From DASSSQ01 sp963839285 (lineage in GTDB: Bacteria > Actinomycetota > Thermoleophilia > Gaiellales > Gaiellaceae), in NCBI GenBank assembly GCA_963839285.1, contig CAWIUN010000020.1, forward strand, positions 310,001 to 374,000: a DNA stretch of 64,000 nucleotides, read 5' to 3'. The translations under genes were made by a program, and so were the position numbers. Below the pieces are notes generated by a model. That model saw nothing but the letters and a program-made list of their open reading frames with translations, was not told the origin of the DNA and did no database searches. This document shows positions 56,912 through 64,000 of this stretch, one piece after another (positions within the stretch are counted from its first letter, which is position 1; the number at the start of each line of letters is the position of its first letter).

Positions 56912-58765
56912 GTGAGCGAGCGGCTCGAGAGCGAGTTGAAGAAGCTGCCGAGGGATCCCGGCGTCTACCTGTTCCGGGGCGCCGACGGCGGAGTCCTCTA
57001 CGTCGGCAAGGCGAAGAGCCTGCGGCCGCGCGTCCGCTCGTACTTCCAGGCGCGCGGGGACGGCCGCCACGGGATCCCGCAGCTGCGGGCGCGGATCGAG
57101 GACGTCGAGGTGATCGTCACCTCGAACGAGGTCGAGGCGCTCCACCTCGAGCAGAACCTCGTCAAGCGGCACCGGCCGCCCTTCAACGTCCGCCTGCGCG
57201 ACGACAAGTCGTTCCCGTACATCGCGGTGACCGTCGAGGACGAGTACCCGCGGGTCATGTTCACCCGGGAGCGGCACCGGCGCGGCGTCGTCTACTTCGG
57301 CCCGTACGCGAACGCGAAGAAGGTGCGCGAGACGCTCGACGTCCTCAACCGCGTCTTCCGCTACCGGCCGTGCGAGGGGCCGAAGCCGGGCCGGCACAGC
57401 GGCATCCCCTGCCTCGACTTCCACATCGAGCGCTGCCACGCGCCCTGCGTCGGCTACATCTCGGCCGAGGACTACCGCGTCGTCATCGACCAGGTGATCG
57501 AGTTCCTGGGCGGCGACGACCGGCCGATCCGGCGTGAGCTGCAGCGGCGGATGAAGGAGGCCGCGGCCGACGAGCGGTTCGAGGACGCGGCCCGCTACCG
57601 CAACCGCCTCCAGGCGGTCGAGCGGCTCGCGGAGCGGCAGGCGGCCGACCGGCGCTCGGTCGGCGACGTCGACGTGGTCGGGATCGCCGCCGACGGGCAG
57701 CGCGCCGCGGTGCAGCTCTTCCCGCTCCGCGAGGGCCGGATGATCGACCGCTACGCGTTCCACCTCGAGAACGCCGCCGGCGAGGACGTGGGGGAGGTGC
57801 TCGAGTCGTTCTGCCTCGAGTACTACGGCTCGGCCCCGTCGGTGCCGCCGCAGGTCGTCGTCCCGGCCGACGCGGGCGACGTCTCGGCGCTCGAGGGCTA
57901 CCTGAGCGAGCTGCGCGGCGCGCGCGTCGAGGTGCGGCTCCCGGAGCGCGGCGAGAAGCGGCGGCTGCAGGAGCTGGCGCAGCAGAACGCGGCGCTCGCG
58001 CTCGAGTCGGCGAGCTTCCAGGCGGAGACGAAGCGGGCGCGGCGCGCCGAGGCGCTCGAGGAGCTGCGCGAGGCGCTCAACCTGGAGGCGCTGCCGATCC
58101 GGATCGAGTGCTTCGACGTCTCGCACGCGATGGGCCAGGAGATCGTCGCCTCGATGACCGTCTTCGAGGACGGGCAGGCGAAGAAGGCGCACTACCGCAA
58201 GTTCGCGATCCGGGGGCTCGCCGGCCAGGACGACTTCGCCGCGATGGCCGAGGCGGTCGCGCGCCGCTTCGCGCGCCTCTCCGCCGAGCCCGGCTCGGAC
58301 GCGTGGGACGAGAGCTTCACGCAGGTGCCGAACCTGGTCGTGATCGACGGCGGCAAGGGCCAGCTCTCGGCCGCGCTGACGGCGATGCAGGGGTACGAGC
58401 TGCCGCGTGTGGCCGTGATCGCGCTCGCGAAGCGGATCGAGGAGGTCTTCCTGCCGGGCGAGCCGGCGCCGATCCTGCTCGACCGCGCCTCGCCGGGCCT
58501 GCAGCTGCTCCAGCGCGTGCGCGACGAGGCGCACCGGTTCGCCGTCGGCTTCCACCGCCGGCGCCGCGACGCGCGGGCGCGCGAGTCGCTCTTCGACCGG
58601 CTCGAGGGCGTCGGGCCTGCCCGCCGGCGGGCGCTGCTGCAGCACTTCGGCTCCGCCTCCGGGGTCGTCGAGGCGACGCAGGAGGAGCTCGAGGGCGTGC
58701 CCGGACTGCCGGCCAAGACGGCGCGCTCGATCTACGCGCAGCTGCACAAGGTCGGCCAGGCGTGA
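56912..58765 (+). CDS. uvrC: Excinuclease ABC subunit C
   Basis: 617 residues. The N-terminal GIY-YIG nuclease is DPGVYLFRGADGGVLYVGKA. A cysteine-containing linker (RYRPCEGPKPGRHSGIPCLD) follows, then a UVR domain around residue 215. The RNase-H-like nuclease shows IECFDVSHAMGQEIVASMTV and LVVIDGGKGQLSAAL. Two helix-hairpin-helix motifs end it (LEGVGPARRRALLQHFGS, LEGVPGLPAKTA). UvrC makes both incisions in nucleotide excision repair. The GTG 56912 is supported by the family N-terminus and the -10 box. Its stop overlaps the start of the next gene (GTGA). Confidence 0.96.
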   Translation: MSERLESELKKLPRDPGVYLFRGADGGVLYVGKAKSLRPRVRSYFQARGDGRHGIPQLRARIEDVEVIVTSNEVEALHLEQNLVKRHRPPFNVRLRDDKSFPYIAVTVEDEYPRVMFTRERHRRGVVYFGPYANAKKVRETLDVLNRVFRYRPCEGPKPGRHSGIPCLDFHIERCHAPCVGYISAEDYRVVIDQVIEFLGGDDRPIRRELQRRMKEAAADERFEDAARYRNRLQAVERLAERQAADRRSVGDVDVVGIAADGQRAAVQLFPLREGRMIDRYAFHLENAAGEDVGEVLESFCLEYYGSAPSVPPQVVVPADAGDVSALEGYLSELRGARVEVRLPERGEKRRLQELAQQNAALALESASFQAETKRARRAEALEELREALNLEALPIRIECFDVSHAMGQEIVASMTVFEDGQAKKAHYRKFAIRGLAGQDDFAAMAEAVARRFARLSAEPGSDAWDESFTQVPNLVVIDGGKGQLSAALTAMQGYELPRVAVIALAKRIEEVFLPGEPAPILLDRASPGLQLLQRVRDEAHRFAVGFHRRRRDARARESLFDRLEGVGPARRRALLQHFGSASGVVEATQEELEGVPGLPAKTARSIYAQLHKVGQA

Positions 58766-59422
58766 GCGGGGAGACGAGAGCCGCAGCCGCCCCGGCCGCC
58801 CGACCTGCCCGCCGATCCCACCCCGGTCGAGGTGGACGCGTTCGCGCCGGCCGCGCGGGTCGACGAGGCGGCGGTGCGAGGAGGTGACCTCGCCGGCGCC
58901 CGCCTCCACGGCGTGCGGATCACCGAGTCCCTGCTCGAGGAGGTCGATCTCGGCGCCGCGCTGCTCGGAGCCGCCGAGCTGCGCGACGTCGTCGTCGGCG
59001 GGGGCAGCTTCGCGAACGCGCGCGGGGAGGGCCTGACCCTCACCCGCGTCGAGCTGCGGGGCGTCCGCCTGACCGGCGCCGACCTCGGCGGCGCCGTCCT
59101 CCGGGACGTGACCTTCGTGGACTGCCGGCTCGACCTCGTCTCGCTCCGCTTCGCCCGCCTCGAGCGGGTCGTGCTCCGGGGCTGCCGCCTCGAGGAGTCC
59201 GACTTCGGCGGCGCGGTGCTCGAGTCGGTGCTCTTCGAGGACTCGTCGCTGGCGCTCGCCGACCTGAACGCGGCGACCTTCGAGCGCTGCGAGCTGCGCG
59301 GCTGCGAGCTCGCGGGGCTGCGCGGCGCAGAGCGGCTCGCCGGGGTGCGGATGCCGCTCGCGGACGTGCTCGCGTCGGCGCCGACGCTGGCCGCGGCGCT
59401 CGGCATCGAGCTCGTCGACTGA
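58762..59422 (+). CDS. Pentapeptide-repeat-like protein coupled to uvrC, probable +1 base near 58792
   Basis: From 58832 the frame is clear, 196 residues. It has repeats of the A(D/N)LxX type such as GGDLAGARLHGVRI, LRGVRLTGADLGGAVL, LRGCRLEESDFGGAVL and LALADLNAATF, which would form a right-handed quadrilateral beta-helix. Upstream, GTG 58762 overlaps the uvrC stop. After one extra base near 58792 it reads PPDLPADPTPVEVDAF straight into the repeats, so the true start is probably 58762. Pentapeptide proteins can mimic DNA (Qnr/MfpA); a DNA-related role beside uvrC is possible but unproven. Confidence 0.75.
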
Positions 59423-59443
59423 CGACCCCGGCCGCCGGGCCAG

Positions 59444-59477
59444 AGGTGTACACCTGTGTAGGCGCAGGTGTACACCT
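59444..59477. promoter_or_regulatory. Double palindromic operator AGGTGTACACCT
   Basis: The 12-bp palindrome AGGTGTACACCT occurs at 59444-59455 and again at 59466-59477, 22 bases centre to centre (two helical turns). With flanking bases the pair also forms a 13-bp inverted repeat around an 8-base spacer. It lies 78 bases upstream of the MFS gene and 22 bases after the preceding stop. Probably an operator for cooperative binding of a dimeric regulator. Confidence 0.7.
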
Positions 59478-59554
59478 ACATCACACGTACGTTCGCCGTC
59501 CCCGCGGGACGGGTGGCGCCGCGGCTCCGCGTCGCGCTCCGGTAGACAGCGTCC

Positions 59555-60772
59555 ATGGCCGAAGCGGCGTCGTCCCGGACGGAGGTGACCGGCCCGCGCG
59601 CCGCGTGGCGGCTGCTGCGCCAGCGCGACTTCGGCCCCTATTTCGTCGGCAACGCGGTCTCCTCGAGCGGCACCTGGTTCCAGAACCTCGCGGCCGCGCT
59701 GCTCGTCTACCGGCTGACCCACTCGGAGCTGCTGCTCGGCGTCCTCAACTTCGCGCAGTTCGCGGCGATCGTCGTGCTGGCGCCGTGGACGGGCAGCGCC
59801 GCCGACCGGCTCGACCGCCGCATGCTGCTGCTCGCGACGCAGGTCTGGGCGACCCTCCTCTCGGCGATCCTCGCGGCGCTCGCCTGGAGCGGCCACGCGA
59901 CGACGACGATCGTGATCCTGATCTCGCTCGGGCTCGGGGCCGGCGCAGCCTTCGCCGCACCCACCCAGCAGGCGCTCGTCGCCTCGCTCGTCGCGCCGAG
60001 CGACCTGCGCTCGGCGGTCGCGCTCAACTCGATGACCTTCAACCTCGCCCGCGCGATCGGGCCGGCCCTGGCCGCGGTCTGCGTCTCCCAGCTCGGCATC
60101 CCGGAGGCGTTCGCGATCAACTCCGCCTCGTACCTCGTGCTCGCGGCGGCCGTCCTCTACGTGCGCCCGCGGCCGACCGCCCGCGCGGGCCGGGGCCAGG
60201 CGCGGCTGCGCGAGGCGCTCTCGCTCGTCCGGAACGACTCGCGGCTGCTGGCGCTGCTGCTCGTCGTCGCCGCCGTCGGGTTCGCCTCCGACCCGATCAA
60301 CACGCTGGCCCCGGCCTACGCGAACGCGTTCGGGCAGCGGGACGTCGTCGGCGGCTACATCATCGGCGCGTTCGGCGCCGGAGCCGTGATCGCCGCGCTC
60401 GCGCTCGCGGGCCGGACGCTGACGCGGCGCCACCTGGTCGGGACGCTGCTCCTGACCGCCCTGGGGGTCGCCGCCTTCTCGGTCACGCCCTGGCTCGCGC
60501 TCGCGCTGCCGCTGCTCGCCCTCGGCGGGTTCGGCTACCTGACCTCGAACACGACCGCGACCGCGCGGCTGCAGATCGAGGTGGCCGAGCACCAGCGCGG
60601 GCGGATCATGGCGCTCTGGAGCATCGCCTTCCTCGGCCTGCGCCCGATCGCGAGCCTCGTCGACGGCGCGATCGCCTCCGCGGCGGGCGTGCGCGTCTCC
60701 GGCGTCGTGCTCACGCTGCCCGCGCTCGCCGCGGCCGGGCTGCTCGTCGCGCGCGAGCGCCGCGCCCGTTGA
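59555..60772 (+). CDS. MFS transporter (MFS_3/EntS-type exporter)
   Basis: 405 residues with 10-12 helices. RDFGPYFVGNAVSSSGTWFQ at the N-terminus, the loop AADRLDRRMLLLATQ (motif A-like DRxDRR) and VAEHQRGRIMALWSIAFLG are typical of the EntS/MFS_3 exporter group. The same group is represented by the fragment at the window start. TAGACA (59543-59548) ends six bases before the ATG. A double palindromic operator lies upstream, suggesting it is inducible, perhaps by its own substrate. Substrate unknown. Confidence 0.87.
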   Translation: MAEAASSRTEVTGPRAAWRLLRQRDFGPYFVGNAVSSSGTWFQNLAAALLVYRLTHSELLLGVLNFAQFAAIVVLAPWTGSAADRLDRRMLLLATQVWATLLSAILAALAWSGHATTTIVILISLGLGAGAAFAAPTQQALVASLVAPSDLRSAVALNSMTFNLARAIGPALAAVCVSQLGIPEAFAINSASYLVLAAAVLYVRPRPTARAGRGQARLREALSLVRNDSRLLALLLVVAAVGFASDPINTLAPAYANAFGQRDVVGGYIIGAFGAGAVIAALALAGRTLTRRHLVGTLLLTALGVAAFSVTPWLALALPLLALGGFGYLTSNTTATARLQIEVAEHQRGRIMALWSIAFLGLRPIASLVDGAIASAAGVRVSGVVLTLPALAAAGLLVARERRAR

Positions 60773-60824
60773 ACCGCCGCGCCGCGAGGCGTACGCTGGA
60801 GTCGCGGTACCGAAGGAGGCTCGG

Positions 60825-61860
60825 ATGGAGCGACGATCGGTACCTGCGGCGCACGCGCCCCGCTCGGCGGGTCGCAGCCCGGCGCGCCGCCACGGATCCT
60901 CTACGCGAAAGGCGGATTCACCGATGGCCGAGATGCTCGAGGCCCAGCTGACGCCGATCGCGGTCGCGCCCGAGACGGGCGAGCCGCCGACCGCGTACGG
61001 AACGGGGTGGCTCCCGGACTGGCCCGACTTCCGCGACTACACGCCCGGACACGCCGGACGTGCAGGCGCTGCTGCAACCGCTGGGAGTCGCGAACGCGCA
61101 CGTGAAGGCGCCGGCGAAGCTGCCGGCGACGGTCGACCTGCGGGGCTACTTCTCGCCGGTCGAGAACCAGGGCGCGCTCGGCGCCTGCACCGCCCACGCG
61201 GGCGTCGGCGTGCTCGAGTACTACGAGCGGCGCGCCTACGGCCGGCACCTCGACGCGTCGCGCCTCTTCCTCTACAAGGTGACGCGCGAGCTGCTCGGCT
61301 GGACGGGCGACACGGGCGCGTTCCTGCGCTCGACGATGGGGGCGATGGCGCTCTTCGGCGTCCCGCCCGAGAAGTACTGGCCCTACGTGGCCGCGAAGTT
61401 CGACGACGAGCCGACCTCCTTCCTCTACAGCCTCGGCCAGAGCTTCCAGGCGCTCACCTACTTCCGGCTCGACCCGCCGGGCACCGCGCGTCCCGCCCTG
61501 CTCGACCGGATCAAGTCGTACACCGCGGCGGGGCTGCCGGCGATGTTCGGCTTCACCGTCTACTCGTCGTACACCCAGGCCGCGGCGACCGGCGCCTTCC
61601 CGCTGCCCGGCCCGGGGGAGAAGGTCGTCGGCGGGCACGCGATCGCCGTCGCCGGCTACGACGACAAGAAGGTGGTCGCCAACCAGCCGTCCGGCCCGAA
61701 GACGACCGGCGCCCTCCTGATCCGCAACTCCTGGGGCACCGGCTGGGGCGAGCACGGCTACGGCTGGCTCCCCTACGACTACGTGCTCCGAGGGCTCGCC
61801 TCCGACTGGTGGGTGCTGACGAAGCTCGAGTACGTCAACACCGGCCAGTTCGGGATCTGA
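60825..61860 (+). CDS. Papain-like cysteine protease (C1), +1 base near 61047
   Basis: Starts at ATG 60825 with AAGGAGG six bases upstream; ATG 60924 with AAAGGCGG is the alternative. WLPDWPDFRDYTP is followed by one extra G at about 61047, then DTPDVQALLQPLG. The catalytic site reads SPVENQGALGACTAHAGVGV (Cys in GACTA instead of GSCWA). His lies in VVGGHAIAVAGYDDKK and Asn in LIRNSWGTGWGEHGYGW. About 345 residues. No signal peptide is visible. C1 proteases of this 'QGxxGxCTA' kind occur across soil bacteria; the role is unclear. Confidence 0.82.
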
Positions 61861-61875
61861 GCCCGGAACGGCGTC

Positions 61876-61905
61876 ACGGGACGGCGGCCGAGGTCGCCGT
61901 CCCGT
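61876..61905. terminator. 11-bp perfect hairpin after the cysteine protease
   Basis: ACGGGACGGCG (61876-61886) pairs with CGCCGTCCCGT (61895-61905) around 8 bases. It lies 15 bases after the protease stop. No T tract. Confidence 0.65.
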
Positions 61906-61935
61906 CGCGGCCGGGTGCGTGGTATTCCTGGGGCG

Positions 61936-62589
61936 ATGCTCCGCGCGCTCCCCGTGCTCGCCCTCGTCGCCCTCCTGGCCGCCTGCGGCGGCTCCGAAGC
62001 AGGCCTCGACGACCTCGACGGCGGCCGCGCCCGACCCCGCGCAGACGTTGCGGCAGCTCGTCGCGGGTGCGCCCGATCCGCTGCGGCTGCTGACGCCCGC
62101 CTCGCGCAAGCGGGTCTCGCTCTCGGAGCTGACGGAGGGGATCGGCGCCTTCGCGGACGGCGCGCCCGTCCACGCGCGGCAGCTCGACACCGATCTCGCC
62201 GTCGCCTGGACCGTCGGCGAGCACCGCTCGGAGGGACTGACCGAGCAGACGGCGTACGCGGTGCCGCTGAAGCTCGTCGACGGCGCCTGGCTGGCCGAGA
62301 TCGGCGGTCCCGTCACGCTCTCGCCGCTCGGGCCGGACCCGGGGAGAGCGTCGGGCCGGTCCCGCAGGTCGCGGTCGAGATCAAGGCGCCGAAGCCGATC
62401 GTCGACACCGCCCTGCTCGTCGACGGCGAGCCGCTCGACACGCGCTCGGGCGGGCCTTCGTCGACCTACGTCTCGATCTACGGAGCGCCGCTCGACCCGC
62501 TCGTGCCGGGCCGGCACGTCGCCGTCGCCGTCGCCCGCGCGGGCACGGACGTCTCGGCGCGCGCCTGGGCCTTCACCGTCACCGGCTAG
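61936..62589 (+). CDS. Lipoprotein, unknown, with two compensating frameshifts
   Basis: Signal peptide LRALPVLALVALLAACGG with a lipobox (LAAC). One extra base at about 61993 leads to KQASTTSTAAAPDPAQTLRQ, then LDTDLAVAWTVGEHRSEGL and LKLVDGAWLAEIGGPV. A missing base at about 62343 leads to ESVGPVPQVAVEIKAPKPIV and a beta-sandwich-like C-terminus ending AWAFTVTG. About 217 residues when repaired. Its stop overlaps the convergent MFS gene by four bases. The protein would sit outside the membrane; no family recognised. Confidence 0.72.
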   Translation: MLRALPVLALVALLAACGGSEAGLDDLDGGRARPRADVAAARRGCARSAAAADARLAQAGLALGADGGDRRLRGRRARPRAAARHRSRRRLDRRRAPLGGTDRADGVRGAAEARRRRLAGRDRRSRHALAARAGPGESVGPVPQVAVEIKAPKPIVDTALLVDGEPLDTRSGGPSSTYVSIYGAPLDPLVPGRHVAVAVARAGTDVSARAWAFTVTG

Positions 62590-63764
62590 GCGGGCTCGGA
62601 GGCGGCCTCGCCCGCCGTCGCGAGCCGCAGCACGTGCGGCGCCGCCGCGCCCAGGAAGAGGACGCCGAGCACGGGCCCGAGCAACCGGTAGCCGCCCGCC
62701 GCGAGCGCCCCGCCGCCCGCGGCCGCGCCGACCAGGTAGCCGAACTGGGTCGCCGCGGCGCGGATCCCCATCACGGCGAGCTTCCGGTCGGCGCCGACGT
62801 CGAGGCCGAAGGCGCTGCCGAAGAGCGTCCGCGCCCCGTTCAGCACCGCCAGGCCGCCGAGCAGCCCGACCGAGACCGCGACCGACGGCCGCGCCATCCC
62901 GAAGGCGACCGCGACGCCCGCCGCGGCGACGGCGAGGCCGATCAGCCCGCCGCGGCCGTTGCCGGCGAGGAGGCGGCGCGCGGCGAAGTTCCCCGGCAGG
63001 TAGCAGACCGCGGCGGCGCCGAGCAGCAGCCCGGTCGCCGCCGTCGAGATCCCGTAGGAGTCGATCAGGAGCGCGCCCGCGTAGACGAGCGTGCCGCCCC
63101 AGGCCGCGTAGGCGAAGAGCTCCCCCGCGGCCCAGGCTCCGACCTCCGGGTCGCGGAGGAGCGCCAGCGGGCGCGCCGCGGGCCGGAGGTCGGGCGGCCC
63201 CGCCTCGCAGAGGAGCAGGATGCCGCCGGCGACGAGGGCGGCCACGAGCGGCACGACGACGAACGAGAGCCGCCAGCTGACCTCGGCCGCGAGCCCGATC
63301 AGCGGCATCCCGACGATCCAGGAGGCCGGCTGCCCGATCAGGGCCCAGGACAGCACCGTCGTCCGGCGGCCCGGCGCGGCCCAGTCGGCCGCGGCCGCGG
63401 TCGCGGTCGAGATCAGGAGCGCGAGCGAGAGGCCGATCGGCAGCTGCGCGAGCACGAGCACCGCGAAGACCGGCGCGGTCGCGCTGAGCACCGACCCGAG
63501 CGCCAGCATCCCCGTCCCGAGCAGCAGCAGCCCGCGCAGCGAGAACCGCTGCGCGACCCTGCCGAGGGCGAGGGCGGCGAGGCCGGCGCAGACCCCGGAG
63601 AGCGTGCGCAGCTGCCCGGCGACGGCGGTCGAGACGGAGAAGGAGGCGGCCACCTCGGTCAGGATCGGCGAGAGCACCAGCACGGCCGACTGGCCGGCGA
63701 ACAGACACGTGAAGAGAACCGCGCTCGGCGACACGAGTGCCCGGCGCATCGTGCTGCGATCCAC
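62586..63764 (-). CDS. MFS transporter (sugar-efflux/AraJ-like)
   Basis: 392 residues with twelve helices. FAGQSAVLVLSPILTEVAAS begins helix 1, GRVAQRFSLRGLLLLGT is the loop 2-3 region, and ISTATAAAADWAAPGRRTTV precedes the motif C-like helix. LLRDPEVGAWAAGELFAYAA starts the second half. The overall form recalls YdhP/AraJ-type exporters. GTG 63764 has a -10 box six bases upstream. Substrate unknown. Confidence 0.85.
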   Translation of the reverse strand: MDRSTMRRALVSPSAVLFTCLFAGQSAVLVLSPILTEVAASFSVSTAVAGQLRTLSGVCAGLAALALGRVAQRFSLRGLLLLGTGMLALGSVLSATAPVFAVLVLAQLPIGLSLALLISTATAAAADWAAPGRRTTVLSWALIGQPASWIVGMPLIGLAAEVSWRLSFVVVPLVAALVAGGILLLCEAGPPDLRPAARPLALLRDPEVGAWAAGELFAYAAWGGTLVYAGALLIDSYGISTAATGLLLGAAAVCYLPGNFAARRLLAGNGRGGLIGLAVAAAGVAVAFGMARPSVAVSVGLLGGLAVLNGARTLFGSAFGLDVGADRKLAVMGIRAAATQFGYLVGAAAGGGALAAGGYRLLGPVLGVLFLGAAAPHVLRLATAGEAASEPA

Positions 63765-63770
63765 GGCGAC

Positions 63771-63776
63771 ACCCTA
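63771..63776 (-). promoter_or_regulatory. -10 box of the MFS gene, leaderless geometry
   Basis: On the minus strand TAGGGT ends 6 bases before the GTG at 63764. Confidence 0.5.
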
Positions 63777-63859
63777 TCGCTCCCCGCTTGACGCGGCACC
63801 CCGCCTCGCGAGAACCTTGATCCGGGGGTCGCAGTCGCTCGACGCAGGAGGACCGCGCC

Positions 63860-64000
63860 GTGATCGATCCGCAGTCGCTCGCCAGGCTGGCGCTCTTCGC
63901 CGACCTCGACGCACCGAGGCTGCAGGCGGTCGCGCAGATGCTCGACGAGGAGAGCTTCGAGGGAGGCACGCGCGTCCTGCGGGCCGGGATCTCCGGCGGC
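63860..64000 (+). CDS. Cyclic-nucleotide-binding-domain protein, N-terminal fragment (runs off the window end)
   Basis: The first 47 residues: SLARLALFADLDAPRLQAVA and FEGGTRVLRAGISGG. These match the start of a CNB/Crp-like domain (LFxxLxxxxLxxxA, then a glycine-rich turn). AGGAGGA lies 8 bases before the GTG. Whether the protein continues into a Crp-type HTH or another output domain cannot be seen. It is divergent from the MFS gene. Confidence 0.75.
   Translation, partial: MIDPQSLARLALFADLDAPRLQAVAQMLDEESFEGGTRVLRAGISGG

Noticed and set aside
55325..60592. Open reading frame of 1755 codons on the minus strand
   Set aside because: Arg/Ala/Gly/Pro-rich shadow of GC-biased genes (FAD oxidoreductase, uvrC, MFS) in other frames; no domains. 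The same holds for the other very long antisense frames.

Overview
The window is a very GC-rich chromosomal segment carrying one complete rRNA operon (16S-23S-5S, no spacer tRNA) and about 55 protein genes. The 16S sequence, leaderless actinobacterial promoters, a Tad pilus operon, HemQ and a DasR-like amino-sugar regulon point to an Actinomycetota lineage. My best reading is Thermoleophilia (Gaiellales/Solirubrobacterales-like); this is inferred from sequence character, not from a tree. No insertion sequence, phage, CRISPR array or replication origin was seen.

Layout. 1-15.6 kb is housekeeping: an MFS exporter end, 3-methyladenine glycosylase, a PASTA class A penicillin-binding protein, tyrosyl-tRNA synthetase, the rRNA operon, an HtpX-like protease, an SDR, dGTPase-like protein, DnaG primase and tRNA-Asn. 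15.6-25 kb holds a decayed beta-helix gene, a lipid/acyl-CoA operon (AMP ligase, enoyl-CoA hydratase, alpha/beta hydrolase, acyl-CoA dehydrogenase), a GerMN/Gmad2 lipoprotein and a large subtilase. 25-37 kb holds tRNA-Leu, an MFS transporter and a nine-gene Tad/Flp pilus operon read on the minus strand. In that operon a VWA domain appears fused to TadB, and a long coiled-coil protein is the last gene. 37-41 kb holds YihY, BolA, a monothiol glutaredoxin, Bcp, a LysR regulator and small membrane proteins.

41.3-52 kb is the most coherent system: an amino-sugar/peptidoglycan-recycling regulon. It contains a MalK/MsiK-type ATPase, NagA, MurQ that seems fused to an unclassified TIM-barrel domain, a GntR/UTRA regulator, a SIS-domain isomerase/deaminase, a sugar-binding protein, two permeases and NagZ. 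Operators resembling Streptomyces DasR sites overlap the -35 box of the regulator promoter and lie in front of the binding-protein gene. Imported (anhydro)muropeptide sugars would be cleaved by NagZ and processed by MurQ, NagA and the SIS protein.

52-64 kb holds HemQ, two tandem secreted glycoside-hydrolase-like proteins, a BBE-type FAD oxidoreductase, UvrC coupled to a pentapeptide-repeat-like protein, two MFS transporters, a papain-like protease, a lipoprotein and the start of a cyclic-nucleotide-binding protein.

A warning for every reader: from about 15.9 kb onward at least twenty genes are broken by single-base indels, mostly one extra base. Protein similarity and codon use continue cleanly on both sides. 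These look far more like consensus errors than decay, so affected genes are reported as single loci spanning the shift. Gene starts are often GTG overlapping the upstream stop (GTGA or ATGA), and several first genes look leaderless.
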